A DNA stretch of 64,000 nucleotides, taken from assembly GCF_023715565.1 (NCBI RefSeq), contig NZ_JAMBOJ010000017.1, positions 17,191 through 81,190 on the forward strand, written 5' to 3'. Positions 9,317 through 18,556 of this stretch are shown piece by piece. The DNA comes from Cytobacillus firmus. GTDB taxonomy: Bacteria; Bacillota; Bacilli; Bacillales; Cytobacillaceae. Within the stretch, counting starts at the first letter, position 1. Each line of letters opens with the position of its first letter. Position numbers and translations under genes: made by a program. A model generated the notes under the pieces. The model was not told the origin of the DNA and did not search any database. It saw nothing but the letters and a program-made list of their open reading frames with translations.

Positions 9317-9550
9317 TTATACAACTGCTTTCTTCCATGATAGAATCATTTGCCTGAATGAAACTCTCATACTTTTCCTTTGTTCCTTCTCCCGTTTAAT
9401 GAAGCATTGATATTCAAAAATCAATTGATCGAGTTCCTGGCTGCATCGAACCGTTTCCTGGCTCGCCATTCCGTTTTTCCTGGCCGTTTCTATCATTTTT
9501 TCCCTTTTTTGCTGGATTTCAGTCAGCAGCTGTATTCTTTTATTGCGCAA
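9317..9550 (-). CDS. Spo0E-like aspartyl-phosphate phosphatase
   Basis: 77-residue helical protein of the Spo0E/YisI/YnzD family, which dephosphorylates Spo0A~P and holds back sporulation. The family signature SQELDQLI is present at residues 37-44, flanked by two amphipathic helices. It uses a TTG start behind AGGAGGAAGAAAG. It is monocistronic with its own terminator. Confidence 0.85.
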   Translation of the reverse strand: MRNKRIQLLTEIQQKREKMIETARKNGMASQETVRCSQELDQLIFEYQCFIKREKEQRKSMRVSFRQMILSWKKAVV

Positions 9551-9807
9551 CTTTCTTCCTCCTAATCCTATCCCTTTTATCCGATATAAATGTGTCTACT
9601 TGAAGCATTATCACAAGAATTTCTATAAATGTAAATAGATTCGCAATATTAGACAATCTTTTTCCCAATTAATTTTAATCGACATTAATCTCACAGGAGC
9701 ACTAATAGTTTTCGACACCTTCTGCTAAACAAAATAACTGGAACCAACAGTATATGAAAAAATTCGCAAGATCAAAGGGTGTAAAAAAAACCCAATTATT
9801 ATTGTTG

Positions 9808-9842
9808 GAAAATAAAAATACCCAATGCCGTAGCAATGGGTC
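9808..9842 (-). terminator. Terminator of the mtnWXBD operon
   Basis: A CCCAaTGC / GCAaTGGG hairpin lies just after the mtnD stop. Read leftward it is followed by a T-rich run (TATTTTTATTTT). Confidence 0.75.
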
Positions 9843-9848
9843 AACGGA

Positions 9849-10382
9849 TTATTGATGAACTTCCTCTTCTTCATAAATTGGCACCCATCCTTCTGCAGAT
9901 ACAAAGATCCGGATGGCTACTACCTTTCTGTCATCCTGCAGAGTGAAATAATGACGAATGTTTTCAGGTACTGATATTAAATCGCCGGGATTCAAGAATA
10001 CCTCAAAGAATTCCCCATCTATTCCTTGTATAATAAAAACCCCGTGGCCGCTGACAATAAACCTCACCTCATCGTCTGTATGGTGGTGTTCCCGCTGGAA
10101 ATTTTGAAGAAGCTCTTCCAAATTCGCCGTATTCTTTGAAAGGGAAATGACATCCTGTGCCCTGTATCCTCTTCTTTCAGAAATATCCTTAATTTCTGCA
10201 GCAAACGTATCCAGGATTTCTTGTTTCTCATCATCTGAAAGTAAGTATTTTTCCTGGAGGCTGTCAGGCAATTTATCTATTGCCCATTGTTCATAGATAA
10301 CCTCCTGCTTTTCCAGAAAAGATGCAACTTCTTCCTGATCCCTGATTTCTTTTCTTGAATTTTGAAATACGATATATGCCAA
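9849..10382 (-). CDS. mtnD: Acireductone dioxygenase
   Basis: Cupin metalloenzyme of methionine salvage. With Fe2+ it converts acireductone plus O2 to 2-keto-4-methylthiobutyrate and formate; with Ni2+ the same fold runs the off-pathway CO-forming reaction. The metal site HHHTDDEVRF and downstream NIRHYF are visible. The start is the TTG at 10382 (MAYIVFQNS), 8 bases after AGAGAGGG; the TTG at 10391 directly abuts the ribosome site. It is the last gene of the SAM-riboswitch operon. Confidence 0.93.
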   Translation of the reverse strand: MAYIVFQNSRKEIRDQEEVASFLEKQEVIYEQWAIDKLPDSLQEKYLLSDDEKQEILDTFAAEIKDISERRGYRAQDVISLSKNTANLEELLQNFQREHHHTDDEVRFIVSGHGVFIIQGIDGEFFEVFLNPGDLISVPENIRHYFTLQDDRKVVAIRIFVSAEGWVPIYEEEEVHQ

Positions 10383-10436
10383 ACTGATCAACCCTCTCTA
10401 CTAAATTTTCTTTCTGCATTATTATGAGCTTTTCGA

Positions 10437-11072
10437 TTAAACTACCTTTGATAACTGTTTGGCTCGATGTTCCAATATCTTTAGCTGATATCGGAACAGA
10501 AATTCTGAAGCCTCCAGGATCTTTTTAGCCTCAAAAGAGGTTTTGCCCCATACTGTAATTCCGTGGTTTCTAATTAAAATTGCACCTGAAGTTTCATGTA
10601 CATGGGAAGAAAAACACTTTGCCAGCGCCGGAATGTGCGCATGATTCGGAATAATCGGAATTCTGAGGACAGCATCTTCCTCCCATTTATCAAATGCTTT
10701 AATGAGCTCTTGTCCCTGAAATGTTACAGCCTCCTGGTCACCATAAATTTCTGAGATGACATTATTATCGATAGTATGTACATGAAGACTGCATTCAGCT
10801 TTTGTTCTTCTGTATATTTCCGTATGCAGAAGTGTTTCAGCGGATGGCTTTAAATGAGTTTCGCCCACCGGCCGGCCAAATTCATCCACCAGCAGAAAGT
10901 CTTCTGCTGTCCGTTTCCTCTTATCCTTACCGCTGGCAGTTACGAGGAATTGAAGCGGGCTTGAGCTGACCTTAATGGCCAGATTCCCGCTCGTTCCCAT
11001 AAACCAGTCCCTTGCTGCAAGCTCGTCTTTAATATCTGCAAGCTCATTCCATTTTTCCTCAAATCTCCTCAT
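10437..11072 (-). CDS. mtnB: Methylthioribulose-1-phosphate dehydratase
   Basis: 211-residue class II aldolase-fold zinc enzyme of the methionine salvage pathway, converting 5-methylthioribulose-1-phosphate to 2,3-diketo-5-methylthiopentyl-1-phosphate. [10 protein letters not shown] at the N-terminus, the zinc-type SLHVHTIDN and [11 protein letters not shown] are family motifs. The start overlaps the mtnX stop (ATGA). Confidence 0.93.
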   Translation of the reverse strand: MRRFEEKWNELADIKDELAARDWFMGTSGNLAIKVSSSPLQFLVTASGKDKRKRTAEDFLLVDEFGRPVGETHLKPSAETLLHTEIYRRTKAECSLHVHTIDNNVISEIYGDQEAVTFQGQELIKAFDKWEEDAVLRIPIIPNHAHIPALAKCFSSHVHETSGAILIRNHGITVWGKTSFEAKKILEASEFLFRYQLKILEHRAKQLSKVV

Positions 11073-11731
11073 ACACTCACCTCATTTAACTTTTTTAAAA
11101 CCTTAATGCAATCATAGAATGTTTCAAAGGTGTCATGCTTAAGGTTCAATTCTTTACTTTTTTCCAAGAGCAGGTCTCTTGCTATGACAAAGTCCGCCTG
11201 TTTTGCAGCCTCAAGGTCAGTTATTGAATCTCCAATTACCACTTTCAATGTGTCCTCAGCCCCGAACTTCCTCATAATGGAAGGCTTGCAGCAGCCGCAA
11301 TTATTTTGGCACTTTTCATCACAGCAATGGGGCCATAAGATTTTTATTGTGTCTTCGTTAAAATCTGAACCATTGCAGAACACTGCTTCAAAGGGTCCAT
11401 ACTTATCTAAAACTGGAGCTACAAAAAAGTCTATTCCGCCGCTTACTATATAAAGAGGTATATCTTTTTCTGCCAGATAATCGACAAACGGCTGGAATCC
11501 CTCTCTTACCTTTGCATTTTTTAAGATGAAATCAGTAATCTCACTTTTCAGATTACTTGGGAGAAGGGAGAACATCTTTCCTACTCCCTCTTTAATAGAA
11601 ATTTCCTGCTGCAGGACTTGATTTTTTATCCCCTCCCACTGAGAAGGTGCAAAATGCTTCATAATATTGATGATGTTATCTTTTTCGGTAATAGTTCCAT
11701 CAAAATCGCAAAAAACCGCTATATCACCCAT
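11069..11731 (-). CDS. mtnX: 2-hydroxy-3-keto-5-methylthiopentenyl-1-phosphate phosphatase
   Basis: HAD-superfamily phosphatase acting after MtnW to yield acireductone. The HAD motif [14 protein letters not shown] has nucleophile Asp near residue 9, and motif [13 protein letters not shown] is near the C-terminus. A cysteine cluster ([13 protein letters not shown]) lies between, as in other Bacillus MtnX proteins. It overlaps mtnW by 8 and mtnB by 4 bases. Confidence 0.92.
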   Translation of the reverse strand: MGDIAVFCDFDGTITEKDNIINIMKHFAPSQWEGIKNQVLQQEISIKEGVGKMFSLLPSNLKSEITDFILKNAKVREGFQPFVDYLAEKDIPLYIVSGGIDFFVAPVLDKYGPFEAVFCNGSDFNEDTIKILWPHCCDEKCQNNCGCCKPSIMRKFGAEDTLKVVIGDSITDLEAAKQADFVIARDLLLEKSKELNLKHDTFETFYDCIKVLKKLNEVSV

Positions 11732-12956
11732 TCTTTACAGCCGCCTCTTTGTATCCCCACAAATCAATCGATCTTTTTAATTCAGGGAAGTCTGATGGAG
11801 CATCGGCTAAAGAAGCTCCCTTTAAAGTTAAATCAATCGCCTGACGGAATGCCAAACCGCCTCCTCTTGCTCCATCCGGGTGGCCGTGCACGCCGCCTCC
11901 GGCGTTAATGACACTGTCTATTCCAAAGTCATCGAATAGCAATGGCACTAAACCCGGATGGATGCCGGCTGAGGGTACCGGAAAAGATCTTTTGCAAAAG
12001 CCATTTTCAGTTAGACTATCTGCGATTGATAGAGCCTGTGTTTTTTCAAGGGCAACTGAACCATAAGGTGATGGGAAAAGAGACAAGTCAGCTCCTGCAT
12101 ACCTGAGCAGTTTACCTAAAAGCAAAGGATAGGAGATTCCATAAACACTTGAAGCTGCAAGAGCTCCGCTGATTGCAGGATGCGCCATGATAGGCAGTTC
12201 AATCTCATCATCTTCCCTCAAAGACTGCAATACATCGAGTCCATAAGAGAATACATTAAAAAGAAGAAGATCAGCCCCAAGGCTGGATGCCTTTCTTGCC
12301 TTATCTCTTAATTCAAACGATCTTCCTGTTAAATTCACAGCATATAAGGTACGATGGCCCATTTCCTCATAAACCTGACTTAACACCTTTTTTCCTTCTT
12401 TTATCCGCGCTTCTAATGGTGTAAGGCTGTTTTCAAATAAAATTTCATCGTCTTTCACAAGATCTATACCGCCCATGGCCTGTTCCCGCAGCTGTGAAGT
12501 CAGAAAATCCATATCTTTGCCGAGCACACCTTTGAAGATGCTCATCAGAAGAGGCCTGTCATATACATTCAATTTTCCCCTCAGCCCTTCAATCCCAAAT
12601 CGAGGTCCGGGGAAAAATTTTTTCAGTTCATTGGAAAAATGCAAATCCAAAAGTTTAATCTTTCCGTCCAGTGACAGTTTCCCAAAGACTGTTGTTAATA
12701 TTGCCGGTAAATCCGGACTAAAATTTACAGCAGGGTAGGCAATCTTAATAATTGCTGCTGTTTCCTTACTTTTAGCATCTTTTGTAAAGATTTCAACAGA
12801 AACGACCCTGCCTTTATGCTTCTCCAGCTGCTGTTTTTCCAGCTCCGGCAAATGGGTCCATGATCCCACCGTTAAACCTAAAGCAATCTCCTCCGCTTTT
12901 TTCTCCGGATTATGTTTTTCATCATGTATTAGGTACTCTGCAATAATTTCGCTCAT
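11724..12956 (-). CDS. mtnW: 2,3-diketo-5-methylthiopentyl-1-phosphate enolase (RuBisCO-like protein)
   Basis: RuBisCO-like enolase of methionine salvage. The TIM-barrel region carries [10 protein letters not shown], the metal-binding equivalent of the RuBisCO carbamylated-lysine loop, and [14 protein letters not shown] near the C-terminus binds phosphate. The start is the ATG at 12956 (MSEIIAEYL) behind AAAGGAAGAAG; the frame runs 8 codons further without a site. It is first in mtnWXBD, directly behind the SAM riboswitch. Confidence 0.93.
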   Translation of the reverse strand: MSEIIAEYLIHDEKHNPEKKAEEIALGLTVGSWTHLPELEKQQLEKHKGRVVSVEIFTKDAKSKETAAIIKIAYPAVNFSPDLPAILTTVFGKLSLDGKIKLLDLHFSNELKKFFPGPRFGIEGLRGKLNVYDRPLLMSIFKGVLGKDMDFLTSQLREQAMGGIDLVKDDEILFENSLTPLEARIKEGKKVLSQVYEEMGHRTLYAVNLTGRSFELRDKARKASSLGADLLLFNVFSYGLDVLQSLREDDEIELPIMAHPAISGALAASSVYGISYPLLLGKLLRYAGADLSLFPSPYGSVALEKTQALSIADSLTENGFCKRSFPVPSAGIHPGLVPLLFDDFGIDSVINAGGGVHGHPDGARGGGLAFRQAIDLTLKGASLADAPSDFPELKRSIDLWGYKEAAVKNG

Positions 12957-12992
12957 AAATCTTCTTCCTTTCACTATCAAAAAATAGGAAAT

Positions 12993-13143
12993 ATAAAAAC
13001 CTCTTCAAATAAGAAGAGGTTAGTATGGCATTCTAACATCTTCTTATCTTTCAGCTATAAGCTGCAAGATTTAGCACCGTGCTTAAGTTTAAGTCGGTTG
13101 CCGGGCTTCATAGGGCTAGTCCCTCCACCTGCTCTTAATAAGA
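12993..13143 (-). promoter_or_regulatory. SAM-I (S-box) riboswitch with terminator
   Basis: Read leftward the leader has the S-box core: a closing stem cttattaagag, gaggga, gcccggcaacc, a gcacggtgctaa block and ctgaaagataag. A strong terminator follows at 12998-13021 (AACCTCTTC / GAAGAGGTT then T run). High SAM is expected to fold the aptamer and terminate before mtnW, so salvage is induced by methionine/SAM shortage. Confidence 0.95.
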
Positions 13144-13185
13144 AAACGAAATCGATTATTCAGTTAATTTAGAAATTTAATTAGA

Positions 13186-13214
13186 ATTATGACAGTGCTT
13201 AATTCTTTTGTCAA
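13186..13214 (-). promoter_or_regulatory. SigA-type promoter of the mtnWXBD operon
   Basis: On the minus strand TTGACA (13209-13214) and CATAAT (13186-13191) are separated by 17 bases, about 45 bases upstream of the S-box aptamer. Confidence 0.75.
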
Positions 13215-13232
13215 TTTAATTTTTTAAATAAA

Positions 13233-14405
13233 TTAAAATAGATCTAATTTTTGTATTCTTCTTACCGCTTCTTTAAGTCTTTCTTCAGATGTTAGCAAAC
13301 CAGCTCTCACAAATCCTTCGCCAAACTGGCCGAACCCATTGCCGGGCGCAACTGCAATATGCGCTTTTTCCAGGAGATACTCAGAAAACTCTTCAGAAGT
13401 AAATGATTCCGGGACCTTAAGCCATGCAAAAAAAGAGCCCTTAGGAGCTTGTACATCCCACCCAATTTCCCTGAGACCGGAAATGAAAGTATTTCGTCTG
13501 GATTCGTAAATTGAATTCAACTCTTTCACACAATCCTGGGAGCCTGACAGAGCAGCTGCCGCAGCTTCCTGAACAGCTCCAAACAAGCTGACGTAAAGGT
13601 GATCCTGCATCAGGTTCAGTGCTGCAATAACGCTTGCATTTCCTGCTGCAAACCCTACTCTCCAGCCTGCCATATTAAAGGTCTTTGAAAGAGTATAAAT
13701 TTCTATTCCAACCTCTTTTGCCCCTTCTGCCTGAAGAAAGCTTACAGGTCCCTTTCCGTCAAATCCAATTCCGCCATATGCAAAGTCATGTACCACGCAT
13801 ATGCCATGGCTTCGGCTTATTTCAACTGTTTCTTGAAAAAACTCAATGTTTGCCACTGCTCCAGTAGGGTTATTTGGATAATTAAGAAACATCAACTTGG
13901 CTGAATGAAGCTCTTCAGCTGTCAATTCACTGTATACAGGCAAGAAGTTATTTTCCTCTCTCAGAGGCATTGTTACCATTTGTGCTTTAGCAAGCGCAAC
14001 CCCTGACCAATAATCAGGATATCCTGGATCCGGAACCAATACACTGTCCCCGGGATTTAAAAGGCATTGTGGAATTTCAACAAGCCCTGCTTTGCCTCCA
14101 AAAAGGATGGCTATTTCAGTATCCGGATCCAAATCCACATCATATTCCTTTTTATAAAAGTCAGCTGCTGCCTTTTTTAAATAAGGATAACCCTGAAAAG
14201 GAGAATATTTATGGTTTTGAGGGTTTTCGGCTGCACTTTTAAGACGCTTGACAATATGCTCAGGGGTAGGCAGATCAGGATTTCCCTGTCCCAGATTGAT
14301 GACATCATGACCCTGTTCAAGCTTTTTCCCCACCTTAGCTGTCAATGAGGCAAAAAACTGTTTTGGCAGACTTTTTAATAGTTCTGATTGCGGATAATTA
14401 ATCAA
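13233..14405 (-). CDS. mtnE: Methionine salvage aminotransferase (PLP-dependent)
   Basis: Class I/II PLP aminotransferase predicted to transaminate 2-keto-4-methylthiobutyrate to methionine. NLGQGNPDLPTPEHIV opens the fold, NYPNNPTGA is the substrate/PLP loop and YTLSKTFNMAGWRVGF contains the Schiff-base lysine. The TTG at 14405 follows AGGTGAT at a normal distance, giving MINYPQSELLKSLP; the GTG three codons upstream lies within the ribosome site. It is not under the S-box, which lies downstream of its stop, and is divergent from mtnU. Confidence 0.85.
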   Translation of the reverse strand: MINYPQSELLKSLPKQFFASLTAKVGKKLEQGHDVINLGQGNPDLPTPEHIVKRLKSAAENPQNHKYSPFQGYPYLKKAAADFYKKEYDVDLDPDTEIAILFGGKAGLVEIPQCLLNPGDSVLVPDPGYPDYWSGVALAKAQMVTMPLREENNFLPVYSELTAEELHSAKLMFLNYPNNPTGAVANIEFFQETVEISRSHGICVVHDFAYGGIGFDGKGPVSFLQAEGAKEVGIEIYTLSKTFNMAGWRVGFAAGNASVIAALNLMQDHLYVSLFGAVQEAAAAALSGSQDCVKELNSIYESRRNTFISGLREIGWDVQAPKGSFFAWLKVPESFTSEEFSEYLLEKAHIAVAPGNGFGQFGEGFVRAGLLTSEERLKEAVRRIQKLDLF

Positions 14406-14548
14406 ATTGATCACCTGCTTAAAAAAATGATTGAAAATATAGTCACAAATGATATAACTTAAATGATATGTTGTAAAGTAAAATTTAGAAAATTTCTATC
14501 TATCGGATTAATCATAACATAAGCAAAAGATGATTGCGGGGGAGTTAA

Positions 14549-15334
14549 ATGAAATTAAAGGTTGCCTGTTTACAAATGGATATTGCTTTTGGAAAACCTG
14601 AAAAGAATTTTAAAGCAGCTGAAGCCATGATTCTTAAAGCGCTTAAGTCTAATCCGGACGTTTTGGTTCTTCCGGAACTTTGGACGACAGGCTATGATTT
14701 GACCAGATTGGATGAAATTGCGGACCAGGATGGAGCCTTAGCTCTGGCTTTTTTGAAAGAGACTGCACAAAAAAACCAGGTCCATCTGATTGGCGGTTCT
14801 GTTGCAAAGAAAACAGCTGAGGGCATTTACAATACGCTGCTGATTGTAGATAACAACGGAGACCTTATACATGAATACAGCAAGCTGCACTTATTTAAGC
14901 TTATGAATGAGCATCTCTATTTGAAAGGAGGGTCAGCCAGAGGAGAATTTTCTCTGGACAATAGGAAATTTGCAGGAATGATCTGTTATGATATTCGTTT
15001 TCCTGAGTGGGTGCGGAGCCATACAGCAGAGGGGGCAGAAGCTTTATTTGTAGTCGCCCAATGGCCATTGGCACGGCTTGCACATTGGCGTGCGCTTTTG
15101 ATTGCACGTGCCATTGAAAATCAATGCTATGTCATTGCCTGCAACCGTTCCGGCACTGATCCTGCTAATGTCTTTGCTGGCCATTCGATGATTATAGACC
15201 CTTGGGGTGATGTACTTGCTGAAGGCTCTGAAAATGAAGAAATTCTTCATAGTGAAATTGACCTGGATAAAGTGAAGGAAGTCCGCAGCTTAATTCCGAT
15301 TTTTGATGACCGCAAACCGGATTATTACCGATAA
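14549..15334 (+). CDS. mtnU: Carbon-nitrogen hydrolase family protein MtnU
   Basis: 261-residue nitrilase-superfamily amidase found with methionine salvage genes in Bacillus; an omega-amidase role on alpha-ketoglutaramate or a related ketoacid amide is a family-level suggestion. The catalytic triad is visible: Glu43 in LPELWTTGYD, Lys112 in YSKLHLF and Cys146 in GMICYDIRFPEW. GGGGGAG precedes the ATG. It is divergent from mtnE. A stable GC hairpin (gggccct..agggccc, 15347-15363) lies after the stop. Confidence 0.88.
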   Translation: MKLKVACLQMDIAFGKPEKNFKAAEAMILKALKSNPDVLVLPELWTTGYDLTRLDEIADQDGALALAFLKETAQKNQVHLIGGSVAKKTAEGIYNTLLIVDNNGDLIHEYSKLHLFKLMNEHLYLKGGSARGEFSLDNRKFAGMICYDIRFPEWVRSHTAEGAEALFVVAQWPLARLAHWRALLIARAIENQCYVIACNRSGTDPANVFAGHSMIIDPWGDVLAEGSENEEILHSEIDLDKVKEVRSLIPIFDDRKPDYYR

Positions 15335-15367
15335 GGACTTTGCAGAGGGCCCTGCCAGGGCCCCTGC

Positions 15368-15949
15368 TCACCCTTCTATTTTCGCCCACATTTCAGGGGG
15401 GTTCAACTCGTAAATGCCATTTTCACGGTACATATAGTGGTTGATTATAAATTCCCTGCGTATAGTAGCGTAGTCTTCATGATACTGTTTTATATATTCG
15501 TTAAGCTCTTTTTCTTCATATTTTTTTCCCATTTTCAAGCCTTTAATTAAATGCTCAAAAACCATCAGTTTCTTCTTTCTCTGGGCTGGAATATTCTTCA
15601 GCTTTCCATCCCTGGTAAAGAAATTTTCAATAACCTTCTGATTTTCGGAATTTTGTTCCTCCATTTTTTTAACCTCCTCTTTATCTGCCAATTTTGCAAG
15701 TACACCGGACTGGTGTTTCAGTACAGATTCATTCAAATAAAAATAAACAGTATTTTTATCTCTTCTTTGATATACGAGGTTTATTTCCCGCAGTTTATTT
15801 AGGTGATGTGTAATGGTAGGCGGGGTTAAGCCAAGCTTTCCGGCTATCGCTTGTCCATGCAGCGGCCCTTTGGCAAGGAGAAAAACAATCCGGATTCTGG
15901 TTGGGTCTCCCATAGTCTTATAAAAAGCCACTAAGCGATTTAATTGCAT
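15368..15949 (-). CDS. ArsR-type HTH regulator with C-terminal DUF2087
   Basis: 193-residue transcription factor. Residues 1-85 are a winged helix (MGDPTRIRIVFLLAKGPLHG, ITHHLNKLREINLV) and the C-terminal FFTRDGKLKNIPAQRKKK..FEHLI..FIINHYMYREN region matches DUF2087, known as a wing-like domain attached to ArsR regulators. No metal-binding cysteines of the classic ArsR type are seen. The ATG at 15949 follows GAGGTGCG; upstream codons lack a site. The target is unknown. Confidence 0.8.
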   Translation of the reverse strand: MQLNRLVAFYKTMGDPTRIRIVFLLAKGPLHGQAIAGKLGLTPPTITHHLNKLREINLVYQRRDKNTVYFYLNESVLKHQSGVLAKLADKEEVKKMEEQNSENQKVIENFFTRDGKLKNIPAQRKKKLMVFEHLIKGLKMGKKYEEKELNEYIKQYHEDYATIRREFIINHYMYRENGIYELNPPEMWAKIEG

Positions 15950-16063
15950 AATTACGCACCTCATTTCGATTATCATCTAATTAGATATTAATCGAATGTG
16001 ATTCATTTCGTCAACAGAATTGGAAAAATCAAAAAAAATCACCTTAAAATGGTGATTTGATAA

Positions 16064-16564
16064 CTATTTAGCATAATTGGCCCCTTCAAGGGATAATAAT
16101 ATTTCTTTAATTTCTGTCCTGCTGCCTGCATACCCGGTTAGTGATTTATTCTTGCCGATCACACGATGGCAAGGAATAATGATTGGAAGGCGATTGACCT
16201 TATTTGCCTGTCCGATGGCCCGCACAGCTTTGTCTTTCCCTATTTTTACAGCAATGTCGTGATAGCTCCTTGTCTCGCCAAATGGGATAAGGCAAAGCTC
16301 TTTCCATACTGCTTTTTGAAATTCAGTTCCATTAAAGTCAATTGGGAGGTCAAATTCCTTTCTATGTCCGTTAAAGTATTCCTCAAGCTGGAGAGCACAC
16401 ATTTTTAACAAAGAGTCAGAGGGGTTAAATTGCAATGATAAGACATCTTCCCCTTCCAAAAAATCAGCTTCCCCCATGTATAAAGCCAGAAGGGTTCCAT
16501 TTTCTGCTACGATGTATATGTCACCGGCCGGTGTTATTACCTTAGAATAAACTCTTCCTCTCAT
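16064..16564 (-). CDS. ogt: Methylated-DNA--[protein]-cysteine S-methyltransferase
   Basis: 166-residue suicide DNA-repair methyltransferase removing O6-methylguanine. The active-site motif is IIPCHRVIG with Cys132, preceded by the arginine-finger helix AVRAIGQANKVN. The start is at 16564 behind GGCGGGAA. The frame continues 32 codons upstream into the kinase gene and this is not used. It follows the PAS kinase by 16 bases and is probably co-transcribed. Confidence 0.9.
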   Translation of the reverse strand: MRGRVYSKVITPAGDIYIVAENGTLLALYMGEADFLEGEDVLSLQFNPSDSLLKMCALQLEEYFNGHRKEFDLPIDFNGTEFQKAVWKELCLIPFGETRSYHDIAVKIGKDKAVRAIGQANKVNRLPIIIPCHRVIGKNKSLTGYAGSRTEIKEILLSLEGANYAK

Positions 16565-16580
16565 TCGATTCCCGCCTTTA

Positions 16581-18401
16581 TTATGTGGGCAAATAGATGT
16601 GAAAAACAGTTCCTTCACCCAATTTACTTTCCACTTCAATTGTTCCGTTGTGTTCTTCAATAATTTTATATGTAACCATTAAGCCAAGTCCAGTACCTCT
16701 TTCCTTTGTAGTATAAAAAGGCTCACCAAGCTTTTTTATTTTGTGTGCAGGAATTCCAGTTCCTTGATCCCCTATGGAAATGTGAACTTTTTGGTCCGAT
16801 TCTTTTTGAATGGATACTGTAATATATCCGCCTTTATGCATGACTTCAATTGCATTTTTTATTATATTGATAAAAACTTTTTTCATTTGATTGGATTCAC
16901 AGAAAACCCTGGGCAGGTTCTGTTCATAATAAGTTCTGAATTGAACATTGTGAAGTACTGCCTGTGCACTAAGGAGATCGACTGTTTCTTTCATAATTTG
17001 TGAAATGTCTTTTTCTACAAATTTGACAGCTTGAGGCTTAGCAAGGATAAGAAATTCATTAATAATTGAATCTATCCTGTTGAGCTCAGTGGTGATCACA
17101 TTGAAATACATCGTATGATCTTCTTTAACACTTCCCTCCAGAAGCTGAATAAAGCCTTTAAGAGCCGTCATGGGGTTTCTGATCTCGTGTGCTATCCCTG
17201 CTGCCAATTCTCCAATGACATTCAAGGTGTCTGATTTCCGAAGCTGTTCTTCCATTTCCAGCTTTTCAGTAATATCTTTAAATGTCGTCATACTAATATT
17301 AGAAAATATATTCAGCTTGTTGGAAAACTCAAAAAATTTCTTTCTGCCTGTTTTTAAAGTAATGGAAAGATTCCCGTCTGATTGACCCTCTGAGTGTATG
17401 TTTCTTATTTGTTCTTTTAATTCTTCATCAGTTATATTGCAGTCATTCAAAATACTATGCAGTGATAAACCGATAAGATCCTCTTTTGTCATCTGCAGCA
17501 TTCTCTGGCCTGATTGATTAATATCGACGATTTGAAAATGATCGTCCCAGAGAAGAATACCTTCAAGAGCCCCTTCAAAAATCATGCGAAATTTTTGTTC
17601 GCTTTCCCTTAAACTTTTTTCCATGGCATGACGCTCACTGACATTTCTGAAGATTGTCATGTGGTAGCCTTCAACTGAGTTCAATTTCACTGTAAATTCC
17701 AAAGATTTGAACTGGCCGTTAGGCATAAGAAAAACAAGCTCATCCCTTATTGAGCCTTTTATGAACATGTCTTTAACAATGTTTCTGTATCTTTCCGATT
17801 TTTCATAGACGAAATCTTTTACCTGTCTTTTGAGCAGTTCACCATGTGTACATTCAAAAATCCGGCAAGCAGCCTCATTAGCATCGATGATTTCGCCATT
17901 ATCGCCCCAAAAAATGATGCCATCCAGAGCTTCTACAAACAGGTCCGCATACAGCTCTTCATTCTTTTTCACTTTCCGTTCAAGGAGCCGCTTACTCGTG
18001 ACGTCTCTTAATATACACATATAAAGACTGCTCTCATTAAGAGTGCTGGTAGTAAAATCAAACTCAATAATACTTGTGCCGCTATATACTGGAAGGATGC
18101 CCCTGACACTATTATTCTTCTTTAATAGCTCCTTTTGCTTTTCTAGCTTGAAATGCTTGTTTTTCGGCACGATTTCATACAGGCTCCTGCCTATCAGTTG
18201 CTCTTTATCCATCTTTATACTTTCAGCTAATGATGGATTGACATCAACTATTGTCTCCTCGCTGTCAAAAAATAAAATACCATCTTTTGAGTGAGAGAAT
18301 AAATCATATCCATATGAATTGTCATTAGTCAATATATTATTTTCCTTTTCTAATGTCTCAATTCTGGCATAGAGTTTCCTGATTTCCTTCATAATGACCA
18401 C
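16581..18401 (-). CDS. Triple-PAS sensor histidine kinase (KinA/KinE-like)
   Basis: Cytosolic kinase of about 606 residues. A short N-terminal coiled coil (IRKLYARIETLEKEN) is followed by three PAS domains at roughly 30-140, 150-265 and 275-395. The H box is GIAHEIRNPMTALKGFIQLL, with an N box near IINIIKNAIEVMHKG and G boxes DQGTGIPA and GTGLGLMVTYK. There is no membrane segment and no partner regulator. The architecture resembles sporulation kinases feeding Spo0F, which is inference. A GTG start at 18401 is chosen because AGGAGG lies 7 bases upstream; ATG four codons later is the alternative. Confidence 0.85.
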   Translation of the reverse strand: MVIMKEIRKLYARIETLEKENNILTNDNSYGYDLFSHSKDGILFFDSEETIVDVNPSLAESIKMDKEQLIGRSLYEIVPKNKHFKLEKQKELLKKNNSVRGILPVYSGTSIIEFDFTTSTLNESSLYMCILRDVTSKRLLERKVKKNEELYADLFVEALDGIIFWGDNGEIIDANEAACRIFECTHGELLKRQVKDFVYEKSERYRNIVKDMFIKGSIRDELVFLMPNGQFKSLEFTVKLNSVEGYHMTIFRNVSERHAMEKSLRESEQKFRMIFEGALEGILLWDDHFQIVDINQSGQRMLQMTKEDLIGLSLHSILNDCNITDEELKEQIRNIHSEGQSDGNLSITLKTGRKKFFEFSNKLNIFSNISMTTFKDITEKLEMEEQLRKSDTLNVIGELAAGIAHEIRNPMTALKGFIQLLEGSVKEDHTMYFNVITTELNRIDSIINEFLILAKPQAVKFVEKDISQIMKETVDLLSAQAVLHNVQFRTYYEQNLPRVFCESNQMKKVFINIIKNAIEVMHKGGYITVSIQKESDQKVHISIGDQGTGIPAHKIKKLGEPFYTTKERGTGLGLMVTYKIIEEHNGTIEVESKLGEGTVFHIYLPT

Positions 18402-18525
18402 TCTATTTCCTCCTATTGGGATTTGCAATTAATTATTTATTTCTACAAGATTAGACCAAAACCTTTAAATCTCAGGGAAAACTGACTTAAATTATTTTTT
18501 TATAAGTGCTTTGGGCAGAATGAAG

Positions 18526-18551
18526 AGGCATACCCTATCACGAGTATGCCT
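18526..18551 (-). terminator. Hairpin after the chemoreceptor gene
   Basis: A perfect 8-bp inverted repeat (AGGCATAC / GTATGCCT, 10-base loop) lies just after the stop of the chemoreceptor gene. The T run is weak. Confidence 0.5.
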
Positions 18552-18556
18552 GGATT